From Akkermansia muciniphila (GTDB lineage: Bacteria > Verrucomicrobiota > Verrucomicrobiia > Verrucomicrobiales > DEV007), in the NCBI GenBank assembly GCA_945883495.1, contig CAMCXS010000013.1, positions 1 to 64,000 on the forward strand: a stretch of DNA of 64,000 nucleotides. The letters are read 5' to 3'. The notes below the pieces were generated by a model. It was not told where the DNA came from and did no database searches. It saw only the letters and a list, made by a program, of their open reading frames with translations. The translations under genes and the position numbers were made by a program. Positions 35,901-44,500 of the stretch are shown piece by piece (position 1 is the stretch's first letter; the number at the start of each line of letters is the position of its first letter).

Positions 35901-38900
35901 CCCTCAGCTCAAGCAACCTGAAACTCGATGTATTCAGCCCCGGTGCGGTGGCGCTCTACGATTCCGCTGGAAAACTCGTCGATGTGCTACGGGTGAATGA
36001 CAGTTCCGCCGCGATTACGGTTCCCTCCACGATTCCGCCAGAGCAATGGAGTGGGGCCGGAGCTCCCCGATCCGGACCAGGAGGTTCATTTCAACGTGTG
36101 GGCAGCGACGACCAAGACAGCGCGGCCGACTGGACCTTTGGCACAACCACCGAGGGCCGCCGTGCAAACGGTCTCACGCTGCCGTTCAACTCTGCCGCAG
36201 AGATTGCCGTAGACGGACCGGCAACGTTTTCCCAGGGTGTATGGGAGGGGACGGTGGCGGTCCTCCACGAAGCAGATGGTTTCTGGTTCAGGACGGGATC
36301 AGCAACATCGGCCGTGATTCAAATGCAGCGGTCCATCGGGCTTTTCGCTCCAGAAAAAGTGCAGGAAGGCGGTCCGGAGGTGGTAGGTAGCGTCCGCGTT
36401 TGGACTCCTTATCAGGTGGATCAGGAAGTGACCTTTTCCTCCTCTGTTGGGGCGGCGCCAGCTAAGGTCACCATCCCCGCAGGTCAGATGTCCGCGGAGT
36501 TCCGGTTCTCTGTCCCTGGCGATGGCAGATACACCGGTGACCGGGTGGCGACGCTTTCCGCAGCCCTCACCGAGCCGGATGGGAACATTCTGCGCGGGAC
36601 GGATACAGTGACTGTCGTGGAAGAGGACCAACTCACGCTGGCGGGGGCGGGGAATCTGCTCTACTGGGACAACAGTTTCAGCAGTCGTCCCCGGGTGATT
36701 CCGATGGGAGCGATGGAGGGACGGCAAATTGACGCGGTTGCCGTTGGAGCCGGGCACTTTCTCGCTTTGGACTCTGAGGGGATGGTCTACGGCTGGGGCC
36801 AAAATGCGCTTGGCCAGATCGGAGACGGAGGTCAGGAAGACCGCGCCGAGCCCGTCCGAGTTGGGGAATTTGGGACGATCGAGGGCCAACGTGTCGTGGC
36901 GATCGCCGCCGGAGACCGCCACAGTTTGGCTCTGACTGCCCGTGGGGAGGTCTTCGCCTGGGGGGCCAACGATTCCGGTCAGCTTGGGGTCGCTTCCGGA
37001 GGTCCGTCGGACGGAAGGGCATCGCCGCTACCGGTGGCGATTGCCGGTAAACCCATCGTCGCGATCTCAGCGGGCGGTGCCCACAGCTTGGCCGTGGACA
37101 TTGAGGGCACCGTTTATGCCTGGGGAGCCAACGATTCCGGTCAGTTGGGTGACGGAACCACGACTTCCCGTCCTGAGCCACGTGCGATAACTGGCGGAGC
37201 CCTGGCCGGTAGAGTGGTAACCGCGATCAGCGCCGGAGCCCGCCATAGCGTGGCGCTGAGCGATTCCGGATCGGTTGTTTCCTGGGGTGAAAATCAAGAC
37301 CGCCAACTGGGAGACGGCACCGCATCGGACCGCTTGGAGCCCATCCAAGCCACAGACATTGTTGGGGATATCGTCGCCATCGCGGCCGGCGGAAATCTCA
37401 CCGGAGTGCTACACAAAGGCCTCCAAGCCATTACCGAGCTGACTGCTCAGGGCCCGAGGCAGTATCCTTTCATTTCTGCTCCCGTCTTCGACATTGAAGT
37501 GGCGGAACAGACGCGGACCTGCTGGCGGAGTGCGGAGGATAGGGTCGGTCTGAGTGCTCCGGGATATCCCGGCACATCCATCCCTGGGCTCGCTCCTGGG
37601 CTGGACATTGCCGCCTGGGATGCTGGACAAGCGGGCGTCATCGTCGCCACGGGAGCACCACCACCCCGCCCCCGCCTTCTCGTAACGGCCGGGTCCGACG
37701 GCCTTCAGCCCTCGTATTACAGCGATCAAGAACTGCCATCTCGAAACGTCCCGGTTTCGTTGAAGCTGCAGAATTGGGGGGATGCTCCGGTGGTGGGCAT
37801 CAACGCGACCTTGGAGGGGCCCCAGGCCAGCAGCTTCGTGCTCTCGGACCTGCCCAAGCGGGAGCTGGCTCCCGGTGAATCAATGACGTTGCAAGTCTCG
37901 CTGGCGCTCAAGCCGATCGACACCCGGAACGCGGTGCTTCGCATCGTCAGCGATAGCAGCCCGCAGCCGTTCGTGATGCCGCTGGTGGGCACGGAGGCAG
38001 TGATCGCACCCGAGATCACGAGGAACCCGCAAACTCTCCTGGTCCGTTTGGGAGACCCCGCCAGCTTCAACGTGACCGCCACGGGGAGCGTTCCCACGGC
38101 GGCTGAATGGCGGCGGGGCCAGACCATCGTTTCCACGACGGATGACTTGCAAGGGTTGACGATTCCCTCCGCGGGTCTGGCCGACGGTGGTGATTACGTG
38201 GTGGAGCTCTCCAATCCGGCCGGCACGGCGACTTCGGAACCGGTCGCCTTGCAGGTGGTGGACTCTCAGGTGCAGCAAATTTCCGCATTTGAGGGAAGCA
38301 CCGTCACCTTAACCCAAAACGTCGCCGGACCTCGCGGGGGGATCGAGTTCGTCTGGGATTTTGGGAACCTTCGATTGAGAAACGGGTTGAGCGTCAAGGG
38401 CGCGGATACCGCCAGTCTCCGGTTGGGACCGCTCCAGCCCGGGAATTCGGGCACGTACGTGTGCTCGGTTTCGAGGCCAGGAAGCCAGATCCCTGGTGGG
38501 GCCATTGCTCTCACCGTCGTGCCGCGTCCCGTGGTGTCGGGGATGGGCCCATTTCAGTGGCGAACCGGGGCATGGGTTGACATGACCGTTCAAGCCTCAA
38601 ATGCGCCCACCAGCTTCTCGGCGACACGCTTGCCCAAGGGGCTGACCTTGAATCGGGCTTCTGGCCGGATCACTGGGCGGCCCGAGGTCCCCGTCGCCGC
38701 TGGATCGTTCTCGGTGACGGCCACCAACGCTGCTGGGGCAAGCCGGGCGGAACTGGTGGACTACAGCGTTCTTTCCTTGCCAAGTGCGTCCGTCGGATCG
38801 TTCACCGGTTTGGTGGACCGATCCACTGCTCTCAGCATGCCGGGTGGACAGACTTCCCAGGGGCACGGTGGCTTTTTGTCGAACGTTGTCCTCACCGAAG

Positions 38901-39955
38901 CAGGGGCCTATTCCGGTAGTCTACTTCTGGAAGGAAAACGGTACGCTTTTCGTGGCCGGGTCGAGCTGGCCCCGGGCGGTCACCTGGAAGCTCGCGCGTT
39001 GATTGCGCGGGGCGCCAAAGTTCGCGACCTGACGGTGATGTTCCGGGTGGATCCAGAACGAGGCGAATTGACGGGGACGGTGAGCGACGGCTTGCCGGGA
39101 GGAAGTGTCGCCTTCCGGGGAGTGCGCAACCCGTGGCTCCAGGCTTCCGCCGCTCCCCTGACTCTTGACGGAATCTACACGGCGTCGTTGCAGTGGCCAG
39201 AGCCGAATCGTTCGGCCGCGGGTGATACCGGTATTCCGCAGGGGACGGGCTGGTTGAGCTTCAAGGTAGCGGCAAATGGATCGATCACGTGGACGGCAAG
39301 GTTGGCCGACAACAGCCTGGTCTCTGGCGCGAGTTCGCTCGGGGCGAACGGAGAAATTCCCATCCACAGGATTCTCTACCGTCTGAATCCGCTCACGGCG
39401 GGATCGCTCCAAGGTTGGCTACAGATCGACCCCTCCGCTTCTGAAAGCTCCGTTGCTTCCCCAAATCCGCAGCCTAGCCTCACTGGCACCCTGGATTGGT
39501 TCAAGAAACCGGCGCCGCAGGGACGGCAAGCAGTGGAAAGTTTTGCCGCCGGTTTTCCGGTTCATCCATTGGAGACGGACGGAGGCCGCTATCAGCCGCC
39601 ACCAGTGGGAACGCCGGTGCTCGGCTTGACGGCTGGAGCCGTGGACAATGCCCGCCTAGTCTTCGCCGAATCCGGCAATACGCCCAATCGGGAGCAGCTG
39701 CTTCGCATTGACGGAAAGAATCAGGTGTTTCTTCCGGGCACGGTGACGAACAACCCGACGGGAGTGAAGCTGGAGTTGGTGCCGGCGAAGGGCAGTTTCT
39801 TCGGGTCCTACAAAGCTCCTGCCACGGGCAAGCTGATCCGCTTTTCTGGAGTGCTGCTGCCCAAGGCCGGGAAAGGTGTCGCCCCGTTGCAGGTGAATCG
39901 CTTCTCCTCCGGGCAGGTCACCCTTGAGCCACTGCCGGTCGCTGAGGCCCCATGA
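29915..39955 (+). CDS. Giant secreted subtilase with Calx-beta, lamin-tail and RCC1 segments
   Basis: 3346 residues from a TTG (29915), next to another TTG; the hydrophobic start (VAVCGIGLAIVLGSLG) acts as a signal/anchor. Residues about 250-580 are an S8 peptidase with a full triad: Asp301 (VAVIDTGID), His356 (NGHGTHCAG), Ser516 (LSGTSMAAPHVAG). Then come Calx-beta-type repeats (about 890-2230, with VTIPAGKTEASF and VHDNE/VEDNE ends), a lamin-tail-like domain (about 1909-2070, ELINAGRAPENLQGWTI), six or so RCC1 repeats (about 2240-2500, GWGQNALGQIGDG, AWGANDSGQLG), Ig-like segments (about 2690-2960) and a C-terminal beta-rich region. A large surface or extracellular protease; alone in its unit. 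Confidence 0.88.
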   Translation: MLISRGQAKWRRVAVCGIGLAIVLGSLGHFGWIRVADNRASVDRGPEGAQPIAVDTPDGRVGQEFDESRSLQDSPPPADVDGSVVAGDPVAKSDVGQSLPGQSGVTVIGPRPGDSHGSLPVMEESEFRGGTDSAPVLTRVRLLRDDGFKHPLLRVEDDWREDGGKLSLIRQRAVTADRVVLMPAQDAEPAKLRAAIEKAGFKVERIMPASKLWIVHLGGRIKLDSVPRALSIIRRMSPLVAWVEPAGLSRAALAPDDPKFSSLWGLRNLGQDGGAADADTDAEEAWDLHTGSKAVRVAVIDTGIDANHPDLINNLWINPGEIPGDRRDNDGNGYVDDVNGWDFVAEDSDPNDENGHGTHCAGTIGAVGNNGVGIAGVCWRVSLVSLRVLDERGFGWDPDIAEAIAYASAQGVEIASNSFGSRFESLAMKSALAEAARRDVLMVAAAGNESSDTDVYPVFPANSPLPNVISVGASTRRDALASFSNFGKATVDLAAPGLQVFSTLPRGAYGDLSGTSMAAPHVAGAAALLKSFRPSLRASELRQILLQSVDAAPAFQGKTVSGGRLNIRKAMEQADGLIFSGDEWLASGGIGGPFAPATSTMVLNNRSASSVEWTVTKTASWISLSSAGGRLAPGETQEIRASLNTATGFLEAGTHRDVIVVRGAGREFAVPVSLAIGSRDLFTELFDSAGKDQSSDLSNQSFLFTPDRSRDFYSVTRIPVTTFPVNPSTGKSVDLSSQSWIPILLPRASRVSLYGLRFPYLIVRDEGYITFSLTEGVFMDPLDAHFDAPRVSGLASWRLGASTASYVVLKDRVAVTWLKRQAGSPPPLSGVQVEMFFDGRIRISHVNVSNSGVVGLSAGGGQPRNFTASDFSRYPEAGIQMALPVELQEGAGPQQGSVRIPAASSRATKVSLTSSLSAEVQVPATVTIPAGKTEASFALQVLDDTFLDGSQPVTVTGASPPLALGSGIVTVHDNETAALSLAEVAVLREGSSVQGEVSVSAPPERAVAVTLSSDAPQTASVPASVTIPAGETRAAFSIVSPDDDRFEGVEQARITARVKGWSEAETTVAVEDNEAFSMALSLPSEVNESSGRHEGTVTISGRFPVSTVISLQSSSPGRLRVPESVEIVGGTRSATFEFEVLDNTLREPDHLATVIARVDGSDAVSADLRIVDDEPLRFVIDAQPQTRTAGQPFDVVIRAVDEHGALVSRYGGQVTISGNGGATLVDTWSMSAFSNGVATARVVVPVPQSALVLTVSDGGAQQGASNQFTVSVNTNPLTFRYVDHDESALDNVSFWFLPSGKPEFYAVRRVAAESLPVDSFGGVAMERNERVRIGTVPYYGVAYDEITLGDGGIGLRRSGEEVPSQIPWIHVGDLSTWNEKVSYKQLDDRIAITWSTPQGNGIVSPVQLELFIDGRIRVTHVKLAGLGRLLIFLDRGGDGVRESALFWLAQSQILILDLPAVKREGEGEFIGKIRLEPAPEQDLWVKLASGNSDAISVPEALRVPAGLGSVEFPVNVIDDTALDGDQSSWVTVAAPGFGSDAREVVVRDNEAALLTLELPAQIRENQGEFWGTVRTSQPPTAPLPVELRELPDSLLFSAPRQVIIPAGQTSVTFPCSSHFDRTITGEQTIEVKARITGWEEATALVRVEDITSRTFQWGTPAIVEGKSGVCYLSVGSFDKVGYPLEVTLTASDPAQIQIPETVVIPAGAGSVAVPVRALDNWRTEGSRSVEITANAPGFPSATGQLRILDDDVHRLAISTIPSPQTGRTAFRVVITAMNASNETLPSYFGNVSLSATAGGVPVMVSPSVVAIHPYGGGVWGGEITLSPSAPAKDVVLTAQGQGRETGSSNPFELVSGALRRFEISVPPGVRSPFEPIPVTVRALDALGNLVTGHEGDITFLGTSYLNRPRVLLSEVGTVFESLGGGLPQELAFIELINAGRAPENLQGWTIYLYSGASYPGFRAKHVFNASAPVAAGGVWTVWSAGRPREFGDSNSTLSSSNLKLDVFSPGAVALYDSAGKLVDVLRVNDSSAAITVPSTIPPEQWSGAGAPRSGPGGSFQRVGSDDQDSAADWTFGTTTEGRRANGLTLPFNSAAEIAVDGPATFSQGVWEGTVAVLHEADGFWFRTGSATSAVIQMQRSIGLFAPEKVQEGGPEVVGSVRVWTPYQVDQEVTFSSSVGAAPAKVTIPAGQMSAEFRFSVPGDGRYTGDRVATLSAALTEPDGNILRGTDTVTVVEEDQLTLAGAGNLLYWDNSFSSRPRVIPMGAMEGRQIDAVAVGAGHFLALDSEGMVYGWGQNALGQIGDGGQEDRAEPVRVGEFGTIEGQRVVAIAAGDRHSLALTARGEVFAWGANDSGQLGVASGGPSDGRASPLPVAIAGKPIVAISAGGAHSLAVDIEGTVYAWGANDSGQLGDGTTTSRPEPRAITGGALAGRVVTAISAGARHSVALSDSGSVVSWGENQDRQLGDGTASDRLEPIQATDIVGDIVAIAAGGNLTGVLHKGLQAITELTAQGPRQYPFISAPVFDIEVAEQTRTCWRSAEDRVGLSAPGYPGTSIPGLAPGLDIAAWDAGQAGVIVATGAPPPRPRLLVTAGSDGLQPSYYSDQELPSRNVPVSLKLQNWGDAPVVGINATLEGPQASSFVLSDLPKRELAPGESMTLQVSLALKPIDTRNAVLRIVSDSSPQPFVMPLVGTEAVIAPEITRNPQTLLVRLGDPASFNVTATGSVPTAAEWRRGQTIVSTTDDLQGLTIPSAGLADGGDYVVELSNPAGTATSEPVALQVVDSQVQQISAFEGSTVTLTQNVAGPRGGIEFVWDFGNLRLRNGLSVKGADTASLRLGPLQPGNSGTYVCSVSRPGSQIPGGAIALTVVPRPVVSGMGPFQWRTGAWVDMTVQASNAPTSFSATRLPKGLTLNRASGRITGRPEVPVAAGSFSVTATNAAGASRAELVDYSVLSLPSASVGSFTGLVDRSTALSMPGGQTSQGHGGFLSNVVLTEAGAYSGSLLLEGKRYAFRGRVELAPGGHLEARALIARGAKVRDLTVMFRVDPERGELTGTVSDGLPGGSVAFRGVRNPWLQASAAPLTLDGIYTASLQWPEPNRSAAGDTGIPQGTGWLSFKVAANGSITWTARLADNSLVSGASSLGANGEIPIHRILYRLNPLTAGSLQGWLQIDPSASESSVASPNPQPSLTGTLDWFKKPAPQGRQAVESFAAGFPVHPLETDGGRYQPPPVGTPVLGLTAGAVDNARLVFAESGNTPNREQLLRIDGKNQVFLPGTVTNNPTGVKLELVPAKGSFFGSYKAPATGKLIRFSGVLLPKAGKGVAPLQVNRFSSGQVTLEPLPVAEAP

Positions 39956-39990
39956 CGGGGCGCTTGTCGCTGAGGCCCCATGACGGGGCG
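39938..39990. terminator. Duplicated 25-bp hairpin element between convergent genes
   Basis: The sequence GTCGCTGAGGCCCCATGACG... (25 bp) occurs at 39938-39962 and again at 39966-39990. Each copy contains the hairpin GGCCCC-ATGAC-GGGGC-like stem (CCCC/GGGG). The stop codon of the giant subtilase lies inside the first copy. Placed between convergent genes it could end transcription from both sides, though it lacks a T-run. Confidence 0.5.
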
Positions 39991-40010
39991 GCAATTTGGA
40001 GTGTGGAAGC

Positions 40011-41426
40011 TCACCCAACGATCTGGTGCATCACGTGTCCGTGGACGTCCGTCAGGCGCATGTCGCGGCCGCTGAAGCGGAAGGTGCTCTTCGTGTGCTC
40101 GATCCCCAAGAGGTGCAACATCGTGGCGTGGAGGTCGTGGATTTCAAAGCGATCCTCGACCGTTTTGTAGCCGAAGTCGTCCGTCCGGCCCACGGAGACG
40201 CCGGGCTTCACCCCGCCTCCCGCCATCCAGATCGTGAAGGCGAATTGGTTATGATCCCGTCCATCGCTCCCTTGGGCGAATGGCGTCCGGCCGAATTCAC
40301 CGGCCCAGACGACCAGAGTCGTTTCCAAGAGGCCGAGCCGCTTCAAATCCGTGAGCAAGCCGGCGATCGGTTGGTCCACGGTCATGCAGTTCTTGTTGTG
40401 CCCATCGACGAGTTTGCCGTGCTGATCCCAGCGATCGCCATTGCCGTTGGGGCAGGTCAATTCGACAAAGCGAACACCGCGCTCCACCAAGCGCCGCGCC
40501 AAGAGACATTGCAGGCCGAACGTCTTGGTATTCGCATAACTTGCGTTCAGGCCATAGAGATTCTTTACGGCATCGCTCTCGCCGCGCAGGTCCATCAGCT
40601 CCGGCACGGCGGCCTGCATCCGGTAAGCGGTTTCGTAATTCTGGATCGCGGCGTCGATTTCCCGTTCGTAACCCGTTTCCGCCAAGGTCGCGCTGTCGAG
40701 ATCGCGCAAGACGTCGAGCTTGTTCCGCTGCAACGCGGCCGATGGCTCCGAGGGGTGGATGTTGGCGATCGGCTGCTCGTTGGGAAGGAAGATCGACCCT
40801 TGATACGTCGCGGGGAGAAAGCCGGAACCAAAGCAGTCGAGGCCGCCGGGCGGAATCAACCCGCCGTTGAGGACGACGAAGCCCGGGAGATTGTCATTCT
40901 CCGAGCCCAATCCATACCCAGTCCAGGCGCCCATGCTGGGCCGTCCTTGCAAGCCGCTGCCAGTATGCAGGAAATAGTTCGCCGACGTATGTTCGGGGAA
41001 CTTGGAGGTCATCGACTTCACGATGGCCAATTCATCCGCGACGGCCGCGAGGTGCGGAAAGAGGGAGCTGATCCAATGGCCAGCCTGTCCGTGTTGCTTG
41101 AACTCCCACTGATGCTTGAGGATCTTTCCGACGTTGTCGAATTGCGTGGGAGCCAAGGCGCCGATGACTTGGCGAGGATCTTGTCCGTGATATTTCTCCA
41201 GGGCCGGCTTGTAATCGAAGGTATCCACCTGCGAAGGTCCGCCATCCATATAGAGAAAGATCACATTGCGCGCCCGGGCCGGAAAATGCGGGGCAATGGG
41301 GCCGGCTGCCGCTTGCTGCAACGCGCTGAACGCCACGCCGCCGAAACCGAGCGCGCAATGGCGCAGCATCTCACGTCGTGACGTCGCCGGAGCGGAGAAT
41401 CGTTGGCAGTGATGGGAAGCTTTCAT
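40011..41426 (-). CDS. DUF1501 family exported protein
   Basis: 471 residues. A Tat-type start (TSRREMLRHCALGFGGVAF) precedes an alkaline-phosphatase/sulfatase-like domain: NVIFLYMDGGPSQVDTFDYK near 53-72, TKSMTSKFPEHTS-type region, TLVVWAGEFGRTPF, and GRDHNQFAFTIWMAGGGVKPG. DUF1501 proteins occur in many copies in Planctomycetes and Verrucomicrobia next to DUF1549/DUF1553 proteins, exactly as here (81 bp downstream of one on the same strand). Their enzymatic activity is not established; hydrolysis of sulfate or phosphate esters is a guess from the fold. Confidence 0.88.
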   Translation of the reverse strand: MKASHHCQRFSAPATSRREMLRHCALGFGGVAFSALQQAAAGPIAPHFPARARNVIFLYMDGGPSQVDTFDYKPALEKYHGQDPRQVIGALAPTQFDNVGKILKHQWEFKQHGQAGHWISSLFPHLAAVADELAIVKSMTSKFPEHTSANYFLHTGSGLQGRPSMGAWTGYGLGSENDNLPGFVVLNGGLIPPGGLDCFGSGFLPATYQGSIFLPNEQPIANIHPSEPSAALQRNKLDVLRDLDSATLAETGYEREIDAAIQNYETAYRMQAAVPELMDLRGESDAVKNLYGLNASYANTKTFGLQCLLARRLVERGVRFVELTCPNGNGDRWDQHGKLVDGHNKNCMTVDQPIAGLLTDLKRLGLLETTLVVWAGEFGRTPFAQGSDGRDHNQFAFTIWMAGGGVKPGVSVGRTDDFGYKTVEDRFEIHDLHATMLHLLGIEHTKSTFRFSGRDMRLTDVHGHVMHQIVG

Positions 41427-41507
41427 GGAGCAAGTGTAGCGGAACGGCTTCCCGTTCCGAGGATGGAGAATGCGGAAGCGCTTCCTCTACGAAGGGAACT
41501 CATTATC

Positions 41508-44500
41508 TTACCGAACATAGAGGAAGTCCTTGGTGTTAAACAACACATGCGCGATGTCGGTCCACGCGCGCTTGGCGTCACCTTGATATCCGGCGGCTTG
41601 CGCTTGCCAGAATGCTTCCAAACGAGCCACTTCGGACGCTTGCGGGGCGTTGCCGGTGGCGCGTTCCATCATCGCGGCAATTCGCTCGTTCGGTGCCAGC
41701 GCGGGCGATGACGTTTCGTGCGTCGCCCAGTAGTCGGCTTGTTCCAACACAAACGGATCATTGAGCAACGCAAGCGCCTGGGCGGGAACATTCGAGGTGC
41801 CGCGCCGGCCTTTGGGGCCAAACGGATTCGGCATGTCAAACGTCAGCAACATCGGGTTCAAGAAGTTGCGATAAATCGACAGATACACGCTCCGCCGGCC
41901 TGCGCCATCGAGCGGACCGCTGGGCCGGGCGCCGCGGCCCGTCATGAAGGCGTTGCGATACGTGGGGATCGAAGGTCCAAACGGAGTGGAATCGAGTCGT
42001 CCGGAAACGGCAAGGATGGAGTCGCGGATCTCCTCGGCGGTCATGCGTTTCACCGGGGCGCGATGCAGCAAGAGATTGGCGGGATCGACATTCGCGATGA
42101 ATTTCGGGTCGAGCTCCGGATGCGCGGTGGAGGCTTGTGCATAGGTGGAGGAGAGGACGATTTGGCGGATCGAGCGCTTCACGGACCAGCCGTTCGACAT
42201 AAAATCATGGGCTAGCCAATCGAGCAGTTCCGGGTGGCTTGGTTTCTCGCCGAGCACGCCGAAGTCATCGACATTGGCGACGATCCCGCGTCCGAAGAGA
42301 TGATGCCAGAGACGGTTCACCATGACGCGGGCGGTGAGGGGATTGCTGGTGGCGGTGATCTGGTTGGCCAAATCGAGACGCGTGCCTTGCGGCGCTCCGA
42401 AAGCTTCGAGGTAGCGATTGGGCACTTCGGCGCCGCGGTTCAGATGATTGCCACGAATGGAGACGAAGGCGTGTTCTGGCGTTCCTTGGGTCATCGTGGT
42501 GGCGAACTGAGCGGCGGGAAGTTTCGCCGCGAGGGCCGCGCCTTGGGCTACCAGGGCGCGGAACGCTTTGGCCTGTGCCGCGGGAACCAACTCTCGGCTG
42601 AACATCCAATCGAGAATCTCGGCATCGCTGCGATCCCTGACCGCTTCTTGCCACAGAGCATCGAGTCGCTGCGCCAGATCCGTTGCTTCAGCCGGAGCTT
42701 CGCCTTCAGCCAGCAAGTGATCGAGCAGCGCGGGAAACTCCTTGGGCGGCCGTGGGCCCTTGGAGAACCGGATCTCGTCGATGGCGGCGTGACCGTTTCC
42801 GTTGTCGGCGAACTCTAGATACGAGTTCATCCCGACATATTTGTCGAGATTTCCATCCAGGCTGATCCAGCGGAAGCCGTCTTCCGTGCTGGCCTCGTCC
42901 TTGGAGCGGATGGTGCCGCCGAACAGGAGTCTGCTGTAGATCGCCATGTGGTAGTTCGCGGTGACGACCCGGGTCATGATATTCTCCGAACGGATCCGGA
43001 TGTGAATTTGCGGCGTGGGCGTAGGAAACGTAGGGGAACGCAACGTGCCCACATGATTGGCGCCGAAAAGACCGCTCGACGCCATGCCGGGGGCGCTCAC
43101 GGGATGCGCGCTCAAGAAGCTCGCTCCGGCGCGATCGCCAGTGGCTTGCCACGCTTGTCCCGTGGTGGTCCAACCAGTGGGCAAGGACGATCCAGAGAAA
43201 GCCTCGAAGAGTTCCGTTTCCTCGCGAAACCGCTGCAATGCCTGCCGAGTCTGCCGGGCTTCGTGCGCCAGACCCGGAAGTGCTTCTGGCTGACGCACGA
43301 TGGTGCTCCAGAAACCGGCGGAAGTTTGCGGCGCGTTGGGTGCCGCGGCGAGCAGGCGGCACCAGGCGGTGAGTTGGGCCGCGTCGAGCGCGCGTTCTGA
43401 AGCGATCTTTGTCAAAACGGTGGCATCGGGCATGGCTTGCGGGGCGCTCGCGGCGAGTTGTGCCCGGACGAGTTCATGCGCGGCCAGGAAGGCTTTGCCT
43501 GGCGCTCCGTCCGCGGTCAGCGCGAGCGATGCCGGTGCCTGGTTCCGCAATTCCCGTTGTGTCGCCGCTGTTTGTTCCCGCTGCCGACCGGGATCGACCA
43601 CGGATTCCGTGCGGCAGCTGCCCCGGAGATACCCAGTCAGTGCGTAATAATCCGCGGTGGAAATGGCGTCGAACTTGTGATCGTGACAGCGAGCGCAGGC
43701 GATCGTCAGGCCTTGGAAGGCTTTGCTGAAGACATCGATCTGATTGTTCATCCGCTCGGCTTCGTCTAGCCGGACATCCGTAGGAGCGTGCACCGCTTCG
43801 TGAAAATACCAGAACCCAGTGGCCAGGACGGATTCGTTGGTTTGATCCGCCGGATGGCGGCGCGGCTCCGGCAGCAGATCCCCGGCGATGTGTTCGCGGA
43901 CGAGGGCGTCGTAGGGAAGATCCAAGTTGCAGGCGCGGATCAGGTAATCCCGGTAACGCCAAGCATTGGGAATCTCGTAGTCGAACTCATGGCCGCAGGT
44001 TTCCGCGTAGCGCACCAAATCCATCCAATGCCGCGCCCACTTCTCGCCAAATCGTGGTGAGGCGAGCAGTTCATCCACCACTTTGGCGGCATCGAACTTG
44101 GGTCCATCGACCCCATGTCGCTCCAGATCCGCTGGGGAAGGGGGGAGACCGGTCAGATCCAGATACAAACGGCGCGTCAACGTCCGCGGATCGGCTGGCG
44201 GCGCGGGGCGGAGAGCGGCGGATTCGAGACGTTGCAGAACAAACGCATCGATCGGTGAGCGTGGCCAATCCGCGTGGCGCACGGCGGGCGGGTTGGGGCG
44301 GGAGACCGGTTCCCAGCACCAGTGTTCCGCTTTGCGTTTGGCGACGTCAAACGCCTTCACCGTCGCTCCGGCGCTCTCCACTTTTGGCCGCGGATCGGGC
44401 GCGCCCATGTGAATCCATTGCTCCAACAAGGAGATTTGCTCCGGAGCTAACGCCTTTTTCGGCGGCATCGGCTCCACCCGTTCTCCCGAGCGGCGGATGG

